In this document: positions 24,917 to 37,700 of the stretch, one piece after another
Numbering within the stretch: the first letter of the stretch is position 1
Layout: every line of letters begins with the position of its first letter
NCBI GenBank assembly: GCA_947034895.1
Contig: OX344761.1
Span: 39,320,863-39,384,862 of the forward strand
Source of the DNA: Rhytidiadelphus loreus
Taxonomy: Eukaryota > Streptophyta > Bryopsida > Hypnales > Hylocomiaceae
DNA: 64,000 nt
Direction: 5' to 3'
Made by a program: the position numbers and the translations under genes
The notes under the pieces: generated by a model
The model's input: only the letters and a program-made list of their open reading frames with translations
Databases searched by the model: none
Told to the model about the DNA's origin: nothing

Positions 24917-25788
24917 TTAAAGGTGGGCATCTCCAAATGTGCCATTGACCCTACACCACCATTTTCACTCTATGTACAGGACATCTCCAAAATCAATTCT
25001 GTACCTATGTGGAAAAAACTGGTTTGAAATCAAACTTTTGTTCTTTCATAACTTTTGCATACAGTGTCCAAATGTAACATTCTTTGGTCCATTGGAATCT
25101 CCTTTCACTTGCCAACAAGAAAATATGAAATTTTGACCAGCCTAATAATAGTAACTAGTCACAAAAAAAAGTGGCAATTTGGGGGTATCCACTTATGACA
25201 TTATAAAGTTGGAAGGTTCATTAATGACCCCCGTGTTTTCAAATGCTTATTTAGACCATTTTGCTCCATTAAGATAGGAATATCAACAACGGTTACCGTC
25301 CATGTAATGGTAGAGTAGGTTGTCTTGAAACCAATAGTAGCTGACTTTGAAAAAAGATCTTGAAAAGATTCGATTTGCTCGCAATTTGATTGGGTCACAC
25401 TTGATTAGGAACAAGTTCCAAAGGTAGCCGTTTTAGGTGAACCTATGAGACAAGAATGGGATCTAAGTGAAGAATCCACATTTATATTGCATAGAATATT
25501 CATTCCTGGAGGAGAAAAAAATTTCATTTCATTTTTTGTTTGCATTCTTCCTCATCCTTGTTTTTGCACATATTGAGCTCAATTTCCCAAGGAATTTCCC
25601 ATATCCTACAGGCTGAAAATGCTTATTTTAACCATTTATGGGATTCCTACCTCACACCTTTTCATTTCCAAGATTTTCTTTTCCAAAGTTTTCCAAAACA
25701 TGTAAGTAGTTATAATAACTTTAAAAATGTGCAACGAACGACGAGCGAGTGCGACGAATCACGGCAAGAGCCCCTCCGTCACGAACGA

Positions 25789-25795
25789 TGACGTC
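25789..25795 (+). promoter_or_regulatory. TGACGTC bZIP-type site upstream of the heat shock factor leader
   Basis: The sequence reads TGACGTC, the core of the palindromic TGACGTCA element bound by bZIP factors. It lies in a CG-rich stretch at the start of the gene island. Function is inferred only from the motif. Confidence 0.3.
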
Positions 25796-25884
25796 GGAGT
25801 TGCCAAGTACGAACGTAGCGCCGAGGTAGCGATGTCGCAGGAGCTCAGGAAGCTTCCTCTTGCGCCCAACGAATTCGGCCACCA

Positions 25885-27350
25885 AGCCATGTCCCAGCAC
25901 CCGCCTCCCACTTTCTTCTTCGTTTCTTTCTTTCTCTCTTCTCATGCCCTTTTTTTTCCCCCATTTGTGTCCTTCTCACTCGTTTCGGCCTTCGCTTGCC
26001 GCTCACGCCTCGTGATGCAATTTTTACTCTGCGTCATCGTTGCGCTCATCTCATCAAGGACGCTTCAACTTCCGCTGCTTTTGCTGCTTCTGCTGGGGCC
26101 ACAACAATTGCGTGCGGGAGCATTCGGCTTCTCGTTTTTCACACCTGAGCCTAATAGGTGCGTCCGCAATAGTACTCTGTTTTCTGATTTTTGAGGTGCC
26201 GCCGGGGTAGGAGCATTCGGCCTTTCTCGATTTCCAGTTTTTGGTTTGGGAGGTGCCGTAGCTCTGGTTTTCCAACAGGTGCAAGAGCGTTCGCTTTTCT
26301 CGATTTTCGTTCGTTACTCTGGTTTTCGAATTTTAGGTGCTGTAGGTTTAATTGGATGAGGAGATTTTCGCGTACCTCGGTTTTGGTTCATTTAGGTTCG
26401 ACTGGATGAGGAGAGGTTGGATACCTTGATTTTGGTTCTTTAAGTCTGTTTTTTTGATGGTTAGGTGCTTTAGTTCGATTCGATGAGGAGCGGATTGGAG
26501 TGGCGGGGGTTGTAGTATCTGGTTAAGAGGATGGAGGATTGATTCCTGATTCTTAGGTTCTTTAGGTTCGACTCCATGAGGAGAGGATTGTAGTGGCGGG
26601 GGTGGTGGTGGAGAATCTGTTCAAGATGATTTCTATTTGGTTTTCTTTTCGTGCTCTTTGCTTTTAGATGATGTTGTCGGTGAAAGTGTTATACGTCTGG
26701 TGGGTTTTCCCTAGGTTCTCTTTTTCTAGTGTTAGTCGCTGGTTCGTATTTGGAAGTGCAAGAATTGTACGCCACTCGTTTTTCTTCCTGCAGAATTTTC
26801 CTCTTTCGCGCTCTCTGGTTTAGTCCAAATCCTAGAATGTGGACAAGGTGATCCTACATTGATTGAATTTTGTGGACAATTGTCCGTCAGTCATGGTCTG
26901 GTCTTGTTCTTGTGGAACTTTTGAAATCAGAGTTCGTTAGCCTAATATTTCTCCCGCATCAGCTGCTTCATTCAAACCTCTTCATGGTTAACGTGGTTTT
27001 TGGTCGTAGAAACGACAATGAAAAAGCACGGTCGACTCGACCTTGTTTTGGATCTGCCTCTGAAGCGCAAGATAAAGCATTGTTCGCATTGCGACAGTAG
27101 TTTGGTTTGGTCGAGAGGGAATCATTGATCTATAGATCTGACTGTGAGCTCGAATTGAATTCGAGTGTGAACTTGAGTAGAAATTAGAATGGAACAATTT
27201 TGTTGGCCTGTTCAGTGTACATTATATCTGTAAGTTCTACCTTGGAACTTCCATCGTGGTATATTATCGAGCAATGTCGTAATGGTAGGTGTCCTAGTTG
27301 AGGAGCTTGCCGAGAAATGGAAGTGAATGCGTCATTCGTGGATTTGGAAC
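25885..27350 (+). promoter_or_regulatory. Leader region of the heat shock factor gene, copy 2 of the shared leader
   Basis: Collinear with 5110-6470 over about 1.4 kb: the CTGCTTTTGCTGCT stretch (26076-26092), the possible donor AG|GTGCGTC at 26158, and four 'gaggtgctttaggttcgact'-like units (26330-26590). A better conserved block follows (26660-27175, including 'gatctgactgtgagctcgaa'). It lacks the Rab exon seen downstream of copy 1. Probably promoter, 5' untranslated exon and a long leader intron, with likely acceptors between 28026 and 28131. Confidence 0.6.
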
Positions 27351-28140
27351 TCTGTTGTAGACTTGTAGTGAGCTGTTTTGAGTTGTTATGTCTTAAGACC
27401 TCACTCCAAGTTGGTCTATGTGCCAGATAGATCTTTACAGAATGTCAAGAGTTTAATCGGTATTTATTTGTATTTCTTGAGAATTACCCTCTTTTTCTCC
27501 CTTCTTGAACCAACTAGATTGAGTAGATGTAGTAGCTTTTATTGTTAACTTGGGTGACTGCATGATTTTGTGAGTTGCATAATTTGTTGCCGTTTAAGCA
27601 AGGTGTTGATCAGAGTGTTCCGGAATGTGTTCTGCTCTGGAATTCCAACTATTTTTCTCTCTCTCCTTCAGGTCGTGTACGATGCTTGAGGTGTTAGAGT
27701 TGATGGGTCGAGATGTGTGCTTCTTTGTTCATGATGGTGGTTGATGACATCTCCATCACAGCTCTTTTAATGTAAACAAGAATATCCGTTCGAGTTTTCT
27801 TAAAGAGTTTATTGGGTGTGCTAGTTCGCAGACAACTGAACTATCGGAATTTATCTGCATTCTCGGGTGTTTGTGGAGAATGATGTTGATAAGAGCAATA
27901 TTGGTCTGTTTTTCAGTTCGTGCTTATATCTTCTCTTGTGTCCTTGCCGATGATTTTTGAGTTGTTGTTCTTTGATGAAACTGTGCCGTTGTGTATTCAC
28001 ATAACATGTTTTTGGATGGGGTTGCAGTTGTTGAGACTCGTCTTCTGAAGATCGGCGTCTCCTCCTCAGACACGTTGCATGGTCGATGAGGACTTTTGGA
28101 TAGATTTCTGTTATTTCACATTTTTCAGCTGAATTAGAGA

Positions 28141-28250
28141 ATGTAGTCAATGAGGAGAGGATCACAATGATTTGCGTTCCGAAAGGCTAGTATCTTCCCC
28201 CATCCATGAATGGGGGCCGAAAGGCAGGGGCCGTTGGCCGAAGTCATTGA
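28141..28250 (+). promoter_or_regulatory. Cluster of four upstream ORFs before the heat shock factor start
   Basis: In order: ATGTAG (28141-28146, start directly followed by stop); MRRGSQ (28150-28170); MICVPKG (28167-28190), whose ATG overlaps the previous stop as ATGA; and a 14-residue frame from 28206 to 28250. The last starts only four bases before the main ATG at 28210 and runs into the coding region out of frame. If all are in the mRNA they should lower translation of the main frame. Confidence 0.5.
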
Positions 28251-31200
28251 TAATACTGCTAAACTGGAAACCGTACCTCCCGCACCTACGGCGAATCCTT
28301 CACCACCAATGGATGCTCCTCAAAGCTCCGGTCCTCCTCCCTTTCTCACCAAGACCTATGAAATGGTTGATGATTCTGCCACGAATCCTATAGTGTCCTG
28401 GAGCTCTGCTAACAACAGCTTCGTCGTCTGGAATCCCCCGGAGTTTGCACAGGACTTGTTGCCCAAGTACTTCAAGCACAACAATTTTTCCAGCTTTGTT
28501 CGGCAGCTTAATACTTATGTAAGTAAATTACTGCTTTCTGTAATCTGGATGTTGCCCCTCAGTCCCCTTTAATAGCAAAGACGATGTTGTCAAAGCTCGT
28601 ATGCACGAAAGGATTTGGACGAAACTCGTTTTGAAACGACCAAGTACGTCGCATTTTGTTCCCCTCAAGTTTTTCCTCTTGATTCAACGTTAGGATCACA
28701 AGGGTTTCTATCCTTCTGGATGCAATCTTTACATTCTTCGATATTTTCCTGTTAAGCATGTGCTGCTGCTAGGCTTCTTCAGGGGCATTAGATGAGCACC
28801 AGAACTTTTGACGCGTGTATTAGACGGTGATCTCTTCGTTCTCGTGAAAGCTCCTGGTTCTATTCGCTTGCTTCGTTAGTTCCCCCGAAGAATGACCACA
28901 ACGTTTTACAATTTAGTTGTGGGAGTTACATGCACTTGGAAGCTTCCTTACGAACAAGGTAGGATTTCGGATTATCTTCTGTTCATAAATTGAGACTTTG
29001 AGGATTTTTCTGCTGGAATGCATCTACTGGCTTCCATCAGTTTCCTTTCCTTTTTGACTCATTGAATCGTCCTGTAGCAGGTCTTGAGGTTCTCAAGTGG
29101 AGATGAATTTGGGTTGCATAGCCGGATAGATCTAGGCAGAAGTCATTCAGAAAGGGTAGCAAATTGAAGAACATCAGTAAGTTCACTTTTGAATCTTACA
29201 CGATACCGACAATACAGAGCCTGGGATTTGCTTTTTGCACTTAAGTTTCTCTGAGTGCTCTCTATTTTAGTGTATTTCGACTCGATAGTTTGGTCGGACT
29301 CGATTCTTTCAAAATGTCAACTGTGCACCTGGTTACTGTTTACTGGGTTTTTTTTAATCTCAATTTGCATCCCTGAAAGTAGGTGCTATCATCGTATGTT
29401 CACCAGTTCCAACAAGCGACGTTTTAGAAGTCCGACTCAGACTTGGCTACTATTCCGTATAATACAGTGTGTATGAGATTGTCATACCACCAATGGGTGT
29501 CACAGGGGGAATTACTCAATAGGCGACACTAGACATAGAGTGTTTTGTACTCCCAATAAGTTGTGTTGTTCTTGAAATTTACTGGTGGTAACCGTTCTAG
29601 GGGTCCTGGCCATTAGCTTTTATTGTTCATATATAATCTCACGAGTATTAAGTTCTAGAATCTTTTCAGTTTTCCCATGAGTGCAGTTGGTGGTCCTGCT
29701 GTTACGGTTCTATTATGCAGTATGCTTGTCCTGTACCTGCCTGCCTGCCTGATTGACTTTGGGTATCTATTCTCGTTGTTTTTCTGCACCAGGGAATAAC
29801 TTTCGAACTGTAAGCTTAGCCTACTTTTTTCTGTTTCAGATTTTTTCAATGATCTTATTCGTGGTAAGGACTTTTTATTAGCGAGTTCTGAAGATGGACT
29901 TGAGTATTTCGTATAGGTTCCTGAAGAAAATGTTTGGTTCTTCAGGGATTTCGGAAGGTGGACCCAGATCGTTGGGAGTTCGCCAACGAAGGGTTTTTGC
30001 GTGGCAGGCGTGACCTGCTCAGAAGCATTCATCGCAGGAAGCCAGCAACGCATGCTCAGCAGCAAGGTGCATGTGTGGAAGTTGGAAAATTTGGATTTGA
30101 GGGGGAGATTGAGAGACTGCAGAGGGATAAAAACGCTTTGATGGTTGAGCTGGTCTTATTGCGACAGCAGCAACAGGATACAGAGAGGAATCTTCGGGTA
30201 CTTGAAATGCTCATTTGTTTATGCTGTGTATTCATTCTTGAGTAAGAAAAATATTGAATGTCCAGATGTTTTGATTGTATCATTTACAGATCATTTTGCA
30301 ATTCAGTCAAGAGGATGCTTTCATAGTCGGTGTGACGTGACCTATTTCACTTTGGCCTTGAGTTTGACTAAAATTGTTTTCGAAGCCAATTTGACTTGCT
30401 GGCTCACTTGCTGCTGTTCGATGGTGCAGGTCACGACAGAACGGTTACAAGTATCAGAGCTGCGGCAACAGAAAATGATTGGCTTTATTGCCAAAGCTAT
30501 GCTAAATCCTTCTTTCTTTTCTCAGTTTGTGTCGCAGCAAGACCCAAATAACCACGTGGTGCGTAAGAAACGACGACTTCCAATTCACGAGGATGAGGGC
30601 GATTTTGATGAGTCTATGAGCTCAGAGTCGTCCATTGAAAATCAGATTGTCACCTTTCAGCGCTCTGGACTTGGAGAGGCCGGGGCACGTGCCATGGTTA
30701 CTCAGATGCTTTTCCCTTCCGACTCTCCGGCGGATAGCGATGACTTCGAGGGTTCATTTCGAGACTTGGATGTTTCTCATAATGGCGGAGGGACTAGTAG
30801 TTTGAATCGACAGTCGAGAGTTAACATTGAAGAGATCACTACCAAGTTTCCAGATATTTTGTCGAATGTACCCATCATTACTGATGTCAGCACCAGTGAA
30901 GATCAGGAAGCCACACCTCCATCCGAACCTTTCGAGGTCACAAGGATGTCAAGTGAGTCATAACTTCTCCCTGTCTCATTGTTTCACGAAAAGTCCTAAT
31001 TCATCTATAGTGTCTTCCTACTGATCGACTATCCATCTGTGATTCTAATTGAAGAACCACTATGTTTTATGTCTCAGGCGGTAATATATCAGAAGGCGGA
31101 AGCCCATACCCACACTCTGAACACCGTGGTAGTAATGATTCCATCGAAGCGGATTGCAACAAGGGCACTGTCTCTCATGAAGCGGAGGTCCAGAGTGCAC

Positions 31201-31403
31201 GGAAGGATCCTCCAGCGCAAAATAGTATTTTCTGGTCGCAATTCCTAACGGAAGACCCACAACCTGTTACCCGCATTGACCGCGAGGTACAATTAGAAAC
31301 TCAGGATTTGTTCCAGGATGATAAAAACTCCGTACAAAGTTGCTCTCTTAGGCCACATGTCGATATTTTATCTCACCAATTGGGTCAACTAGCACCTGGG
31401 TAG
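28210..31403 (+). CDS. HSFA1: Class A heat shock transcription factor (HSFA1-like), four coding exons
   Basis: Exons 28210-28518, 29946-30197, 30430-30952 and 31078-31403 join to 469 residues. The first intron (1427 bases) splits the DNA-binding domain after QLNTY, the position conserved in plant HSF genes. DNA-binding domain: residues 43-136 ([14 protein letters not shown] ... [17 protein letters not shown]). The heptad oligomerisation region HR-A/B spans about 157-225, with the longer spacing typical of class A ([13 protein letters not shown], then [21 protein letters not shown]). A nuclear localisation signal is RKKRRL (232-237), an AHA activation motif is FWSQFLTED (413-421), and a nuclear export signal is [11 protein letters not shown] (456-466). 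The protein should form trimers that activate heat-shock promoters through nGAAn elements. The subclass is inferred from the motif set; A1 is likely but not proven. Translation may be limited by upstream ORFs just before the ATG. An internal Met34 is an alternative start. Confidence 0.93.
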
Positions 31404-33590
31404 ATAGTGTTTTGGGTCTACTTTCAGCGATGTTTAACCCAGGTACTTTTAGGACTGTAGATTTTTAATACCCTTTACTTAGTCATTTTCTTTATGAAGC
31501 TTCACACTCCCAGTTTCATCACACCTTAAACCAGGATAAACCACTGTTTGGATTGACCTCAAGATTTCCACAAACTGAGTTTTAAGTATGAAGCATTTGT
31601 GCATTCAGATGGCTTTAGCAAGTGCTAGATTAAGATTATAGAAGTTTGAGCTCTAAGCAACTGAAATGCGTTTCGAAGTCTCAACCCTTTAAGCCTAGAG
31701 GGAAGGATTCGTGGCCGTGGAGAACGTCTCTCTGGCCACAGGTTCCATGACCGAGGAATCTGACTAGAAGACGGGTAAGAACGACGGCCAGTTCCTTCCA
31801 AATGGATTCCTGATTGCTTTATGTGATTGATGAGTCAGTTGGCTCCATACTGTGGGATGTGTAAATATCATAGATTGTCTCCAGGGTTGGTGAGCAATAC
31901 GGAATTTTGGCATAGAGACATCTGGATTTTGTTCGGACAGCCATCCACTTTACTTTACAAATGGCTATCACATGTTGACACAGAAGAAAAGGTATCCGAG
32001 GGAAAGGAAATGCCTCGATCCTTTTTTTCGAATTGCGGCACATTTTTGCTTAATGTATATCTTTGTACAGAAAATATTATTTAATGCAATTTCATGAAAT
32101 TGGTCATCAAGGAAGGTTGTCTATTCAACATTCCAAAGTATTACATTGGACAAATGATAAGTTATTTGGACGAAATAGTGCCTTGCAAGCCTTCTATTCA
32201 TCATCCTAAATATGGATGTTGGAGCGCTTAAGGTTTCACTTTGGACATAATATTTAGTAGTCTATAGCATTGCTATCCTTCCCCCTCCCAAATGATGTGA
32301 GATATTCCACATCCCATTCAGAGCTAGGAGGGCACATGTCATTAAGCAAGACAATGGTGAAATAGTATCAAAAGTGATTAGTAATTAAAGGAATGATTAT
32401 AAGCAATCAATAATCAATGCAATAATAAAAAAGAAATAATAAACAACAATGTGTCATTTAAAAGTTGTTGGATGATCTTCGTCTCACAACCTTTGAAGGC
32501 TAACAAATGTTATGGAAGGACCCCACCTTAGTGATACAATCATTCAAGTTTGATACAACTTTTAGACCAATAGGTGCATTCCGCCTAATCCTCTAGTAGT
32601 GGCAGAGAAAGTCATCAATTAGACACTTGGTGTTGTCAAAAGGTTAACCCCTTCTCTCTAGCCTCTCATGGATCAATATACCTTCTCCTTTGACTTCAAA
32701 CTAATGTACAATGCTTCACAGACAACTTTCCACTATGTTGTGGTTGTTAGGTAGTCTTCCAATGAAGGATGTAGTGAGGGGCAATCCTTGGAATTGGGGG
32801 AGCAAAAGAAGGACCCCCCAAAACATTGCTTAACCCTTGTAATGACACGAAGGCACTGAAAGTGCCTAATGGGATCCTTCTATGTAGGATAGAGAAGTGT
32901 GATGGAGATGTTCATCCTTAGAATTTTGTGTGAAAAGGGGAGGTCTTGCATAGTAGTTTGACCTCCAATGAGTGCTCTTCAGATTTTATTTATTTATTTT
33001 TAAGCATATGATTCACACGGTACCCCAAAAGGATGATTTCCATGGTGACCCAGCCCCTCGTTCTAGGGTTAATAATGTTATGTGAGAGGACAGAAAGCAA
33101 GCCAAAAATGAACGCAAACACACTGAAAATCAGGCCTCGATGTGTGGACTGTGTAACCTGAAACTCAGTGAGAGGGGCACATTGACCACAGACCGATCAT
33201 TGAACAGGGACAAGGAAAAAAAGCCCGGAAGGACAGGCCAATCTTATCCCCTTCCTATTCAAAACGTTATTCAAAACGTTATAGAAAAATTTAAAAAAAT
33301 CCTGAGTAGATGAACTGCCCACCAAGGTGGGTACCCCGCAAACCGACACTTTTTTTTTTCTAGTTTGTCTAGTTACTATTATTAGATTTGTGGTCAAATT
33401 TTCATATTTTTCTTGTTGAAAAATGAGTGGAGGTTTCAACGCACCAACATACTACTCGTAAACAAAAACTTCTCATAACTTTCATCTCATTGATCAAAAT
33501 GGAATGACTGAAAACTTTTCATGTAATATATAAACCTAGAAAATCAATTTCAAATTTTTGTTTATGAAAATGACTTTCCATATCCTTAGA
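31404..33590. other. 3' flank of the heat shock factor gene, then unassigned sequence
   Basis: 31404 to about 32090 is probably 3' untranslated region and flank. 32100-33590 holds no recognisable gene. A pair of blocks, 33459-33590 and 44787-44930, share 'cttctcataactttca(t/c)ctcatt', so another repeat is involved. Confidence 0.45.
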
Positions 33591-33604
33591 GAGCGACTTG
33601 AATC

Positions 33605-34058
33605 CTAAATCCACATTACTTCATAATGACTATGGAATGACTTGCCACGTGACAATTCATCTAGATGGCGCAAAGACTCCATTACAACTTCTAAATGACT
33701 ACATAATGACTTTACAAAGACTTACACGTGACTCAACAATCAGATTGTATCGCAACTGCAAAATGATTGTATAAGTGTTTGACGTGGACGTCCACATCAG
33801 CAAAAATCTTCTAGAAATGGACAACTACTGGGTCTTTCCCAAGAATTCGCTTGTCCACCTCATCAACCGCACAGACCCGCTCATCCTTATTTCATCTAAG
33901 GTAGAAGTGGACGGTGATAATACAATCGCAGTCATTTAAAGAATGACTTGACTACTATGACTCCAGGACCCGAAGTCATTTTTATGCCATTTTTGTCCGC
34001 AATGATTGTTGTGCAGTTACTTTTTGCAGTCATTTATACAGATAGTTTTTTGTAGTGA
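33605..34058. mobile_element. CACTA-type element remnant
   Basis: The right end reads AGTTTTTTGTAGTG (ends about 34058), which reversed is CACTACAAAAAACT, a typical CACTA terminus. The interior has many copies of AATGACT or AGTCATT (e.g. about 33628, 33638, 33693, 33706, 33945, 33976), as expected of subterminal repeats. The left terminus is degenerate or missing. Confidence 0.4.
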
Positions 34059-34059
34059 A

Positions 34060-34345
34060 ATATGATCTTTGAGGAAAAAATTAATAATAAAAGAAAACTT
34101 GATTTTTTGTGATTTTTTGTATTCTCCCTCGAAATGCTTTTTGGACTTAGGGTGGCATAACTTTTGCTCCCAGGCACCAATTGAAATAAAAATTATATTG
34201 CTAAAAAGATTATGTGAATATGTGATATCTTCTCATCAAAAAAAGTTTCAAAAAATCATGTCAAAAATTGAGGTCATATATGCCTACCTAAAATCCCAAG
34301 AGTCCTACCAAGGACTTTGGGACTTTGGGATTTTAGAGGTTAAAG
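34060..34345 (-). repeat. Dispersed AT-rich repeat, reverse-orientation 5' part
   Basis: 'ggcataacttttgctcccag' then 'gcaccaattgaaataaaaat' is the reverse of the head of the 447-1371 copy. The segment ends 'gggattttagaggttaaag', the family terminus. Confidence 0.6.
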
Positions 34346-34474
34346 TTGCACACGATCTTTTAATTAGAGTCACATGAGTGTTTTAGATCATGATCCATAC
34401 TACATAGAGTGGTAATATGCTGAATTTGGGAGAGATATTGAAGAATAAAATTGCAATATGTCTTCTAAATTAAG

Positions 34475-34714
34475 TACACAAAATAGTAAAATTTGATTGC
34501 CTTATCCCAAGAAAGTTACTTTATAAGCCATCAAAGTCAACAATTATTTCTACAGATCTTTCCATTTGTATACATAGAGGTTTATGAGTCCCAATTACAA
34601 CAATATCTTATTCAAAAGTAGTGCATTTTTATATAGTAACAATAAATATATATATATATAGTGTCAAATGTCAAGATATGGGTGTGGGGCACCCTACTTT
34701 CACTATTTTATGTA
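34475..34714. mobile_element. Longer relative of the 15179 MITE (240 bp)
   Basis: The left end TACACAAAATAGTAAAATTT and the right end (CTTTCACTATTTTATGTA) are imperfect inverted repeats. Both match the terminal repeats of the element at 15179-15287, including a 'GGTTGCCC'-like continuation. Confidence 0.6.
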
Positions 34715-34719
34715 GTTAG

Positions 34720-37700
34720 AGTTTGCATTTAATTGTCTTGAAGCCACAATAGGAAGAATTGTAGGTGTCTTCTTTACCAATACTTTTGATAGTTTAAATA
34801 TATCATCTTCAACTAAAGAAAAGTTGTGCTATATGTGTTCTTCTTTAGTGTATGAGGAAACTATGGTATAAAATGACCTTGGGTTTGTGTCTGTGTGGAT
34901 CTATTTTTTTTTTTCAATGGTAAAAATATTACTCTCACATATGTTAAATTTTTCACTTCTTTTTATTTGACAACGTAGATAATATGGCAAATTCTTTGAA
35001 TTTCTTTTTCCAAGTTCAAAATATTTATCCTTGCCTATTTCACCATGAAGTTACATTCAATTATGACAATATGGAATTAACCCTTGGAGGACAAAGAAGC
35101 TCTATTGGAGCTTTTTGTAGGGTTTTTTGGAGGCTCACTTAGGTTCATATGAAGTCATTTTTGAATGGATGAAAGTGAAATTCTTACCAAAGATGTGTGC
35201 TTGTATTAGCTATGTGAAATTATAACTTTTTTCCCAATCGTATGTCCAAATCAAGAGTTATGGAGCTTGAAAGTTTAGGGGTAGCTTTGGGCAATGTGCT
35301 AATAGAGAGGGCAAGTAGTTAGACAAGGTAGGAATTTGTTTCACTTACTTTGAACGCTTGTATCTTATGTACAATCTATTAGAACAAATGGATTGAAAAT
35401 CTTCCATACATTCTTATAGTAGTATAGGAAAATGATGTGTGGTTGAAATTCAAATTAATATTTTTTTTCCAATTTTCACTCATTGCACTAAAAATGGAAA
35501 TTTTAGACCAATTTTAGAAACCATAGAATTAGTATTTGGCTTTGAGATCTTGAATTTCAAATTTTATTTTTTGCTTTTCCTAATAAAGCCAGTTAATTAG
35601 CCAATTAGATGGTAAGTAGTGTAAAAAGACATGATTAATCCTATTAGGCATTTGAATGTATAAAACCCAATTGGTTGGTTCAGTAGTTGCTAGTTGGGAA
35701 TTAAAAAACCAAGTCTGATTCAATTTGGCAATTGTTTGTTGACTCCTATTAGGCTTTGGAGCTCATATTTTGTTTTTCACCCACTACAAGATAAGCAAGT
35801 GTTGTATATCTTTCTTTTTGAAGAAGAAATGAGTATTAAGTGATGAAATGTGGAGGATCTAGGATTGAGTAAGAACATTGATGGTGATTCAATGAGATGT
35901 TTACTTTTCAGATTAATGTAATGAAATTCTAAGCCTAATTGGATTCAATATGTGTAATGTGACGTATGCGAGTCTAAGTTGAAATCATTTGGGATTGTGT
36001 AAATTTGTTGGTGTAGAGAAGTGTAGAAGTTGATGAATTGGATATTGGGATGTATTCCAATTTGAAGGCGTGTCATTTCCATGTGTTGTGATTGCTTAAT
36101 TTAATTGTCTTGTGGCAAACCTATTTGAAATGGTCTCCTTGAGCAAATTTCACTACTAAAACATTAGGTCAAATTCTAATGTAAATTCATGACATATACT
36201 TGTTTTAGAGGAAGAAATTTTTGTTTTAACCTTTGGAATTTTGATTCCTCCAAAAAATTAGTTCTCCAAAAACAATTGAAATCTTGCTTTTGTAGTTTGT
36301 TTGTTTTGGACTTCCTTTCATGCAAGATGAATTTGGGTATGTAAAATACCTCCGTTATCTTTGAAAATTGGCATGCAAGTAACTAACATAGGTACCTACC
36401 CAATGGTCTAAATTTCCAAAGTTGAATAGCACCTCTCTTACCACAAAGTTCAGTCAAAATATGCTAGGCCTAAAAATGCTTTTCTTCTAATCTAAAACGT
36501 TACAATCTCTCAATCTATGCAATGTAATGGACTGAAATTCTATAAATTTCTTTAATAGTCTAGTACAAATTTGTAAGATTGAAAGTGTGAAAAATATTTT
36601 TATTCTTCAATTATGCTCAATGCACTAGAAAGTCGCAATTTTGGATTTTTTTTTTGTGAAAAGCACCTCTTCATGGAAATTACCTATGTCAACATTTGGA
36701 TTTCCTAAGACCGAGTTTTCTTGTGATTCCAATATATAAAAAAAAAAGGTATTGATATTCCTATCAAAGAATCTTCATCCTCAAAAATGACAAAGATTAG
36801 AAAAATAGGCAATGAAAGGCTCCGTAAAAACTTTCAAACACCGAAAGCATGTCAATGTAGCGACAATTTTAGAAAAAAAGTGAAGTTTTTATAATAATAT
36901 CTTTTCAACCATTCAAAATCTAATTTTAAGACCTAGGTATCAAAGATTTTGGCTTCTCCACATCTTTATAACTCAAACCTTCAAAGCAAATGACTTTCTT
37001 GCAAACCCATCCCTTGATTTTGCAAAATCAAACTTAAAACCCAATTTAGGAAGAATTTAAATCAATGTGATATGATTGCATGCAATCATGCCTAATTCAC
37101 TTTCCAAAAAAAAATACAAGTTGGATAGGAATTCTAATGCAATCTAAAATAAGAATAAACACTCTAGGGACCAAATAGAAGGTTGCATTTGATGACTTTT
37201 ATGATAACCTTAATGTTTAAGAAATATATACTAATAGAATCAAAAATTTAAATAGTAGGATCTCTACTTTTAAAGTAGTTACCCTCATATACCAACATAA
37301 AGGAAGGTATCAAGAGCTATGCATAATGTGTCTTCTTGTAAAAACTTCATGAGCCGAAAGTATGGGTTGCATCAAATCAAGCAATCAACTATATTTTTTG
37401 TTTGTTACCAGACTGTAAAATTGTACATGAGATTAACTTTTTTCATTAAACTAATTTTTCTTATTGGTGTGACACTATTTTATCAAAGTTACAAGATTTT
37501 AAATTAGTCTAGACTAAAATTGTATTGTATTTGTAATGATACTTATATTGATCTATCCCATTAGTGAAGGTACAAAATCATTTACTTGTATCATTAACCT
37601 CTAAAGGACCAAACAATGTTATTTGGCAATATAACAATTTTAGGCTCCTCACTACGAGTAGAAATATTCACAATATTTTTTGAATTTTTTTAGATGTGGC

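Noticed and set aside
28172..28393. 73-codon frame overlapping the first heat shock factor exon
   Set aside because: Out-of-frame shadow of the real exon; no conserved features.
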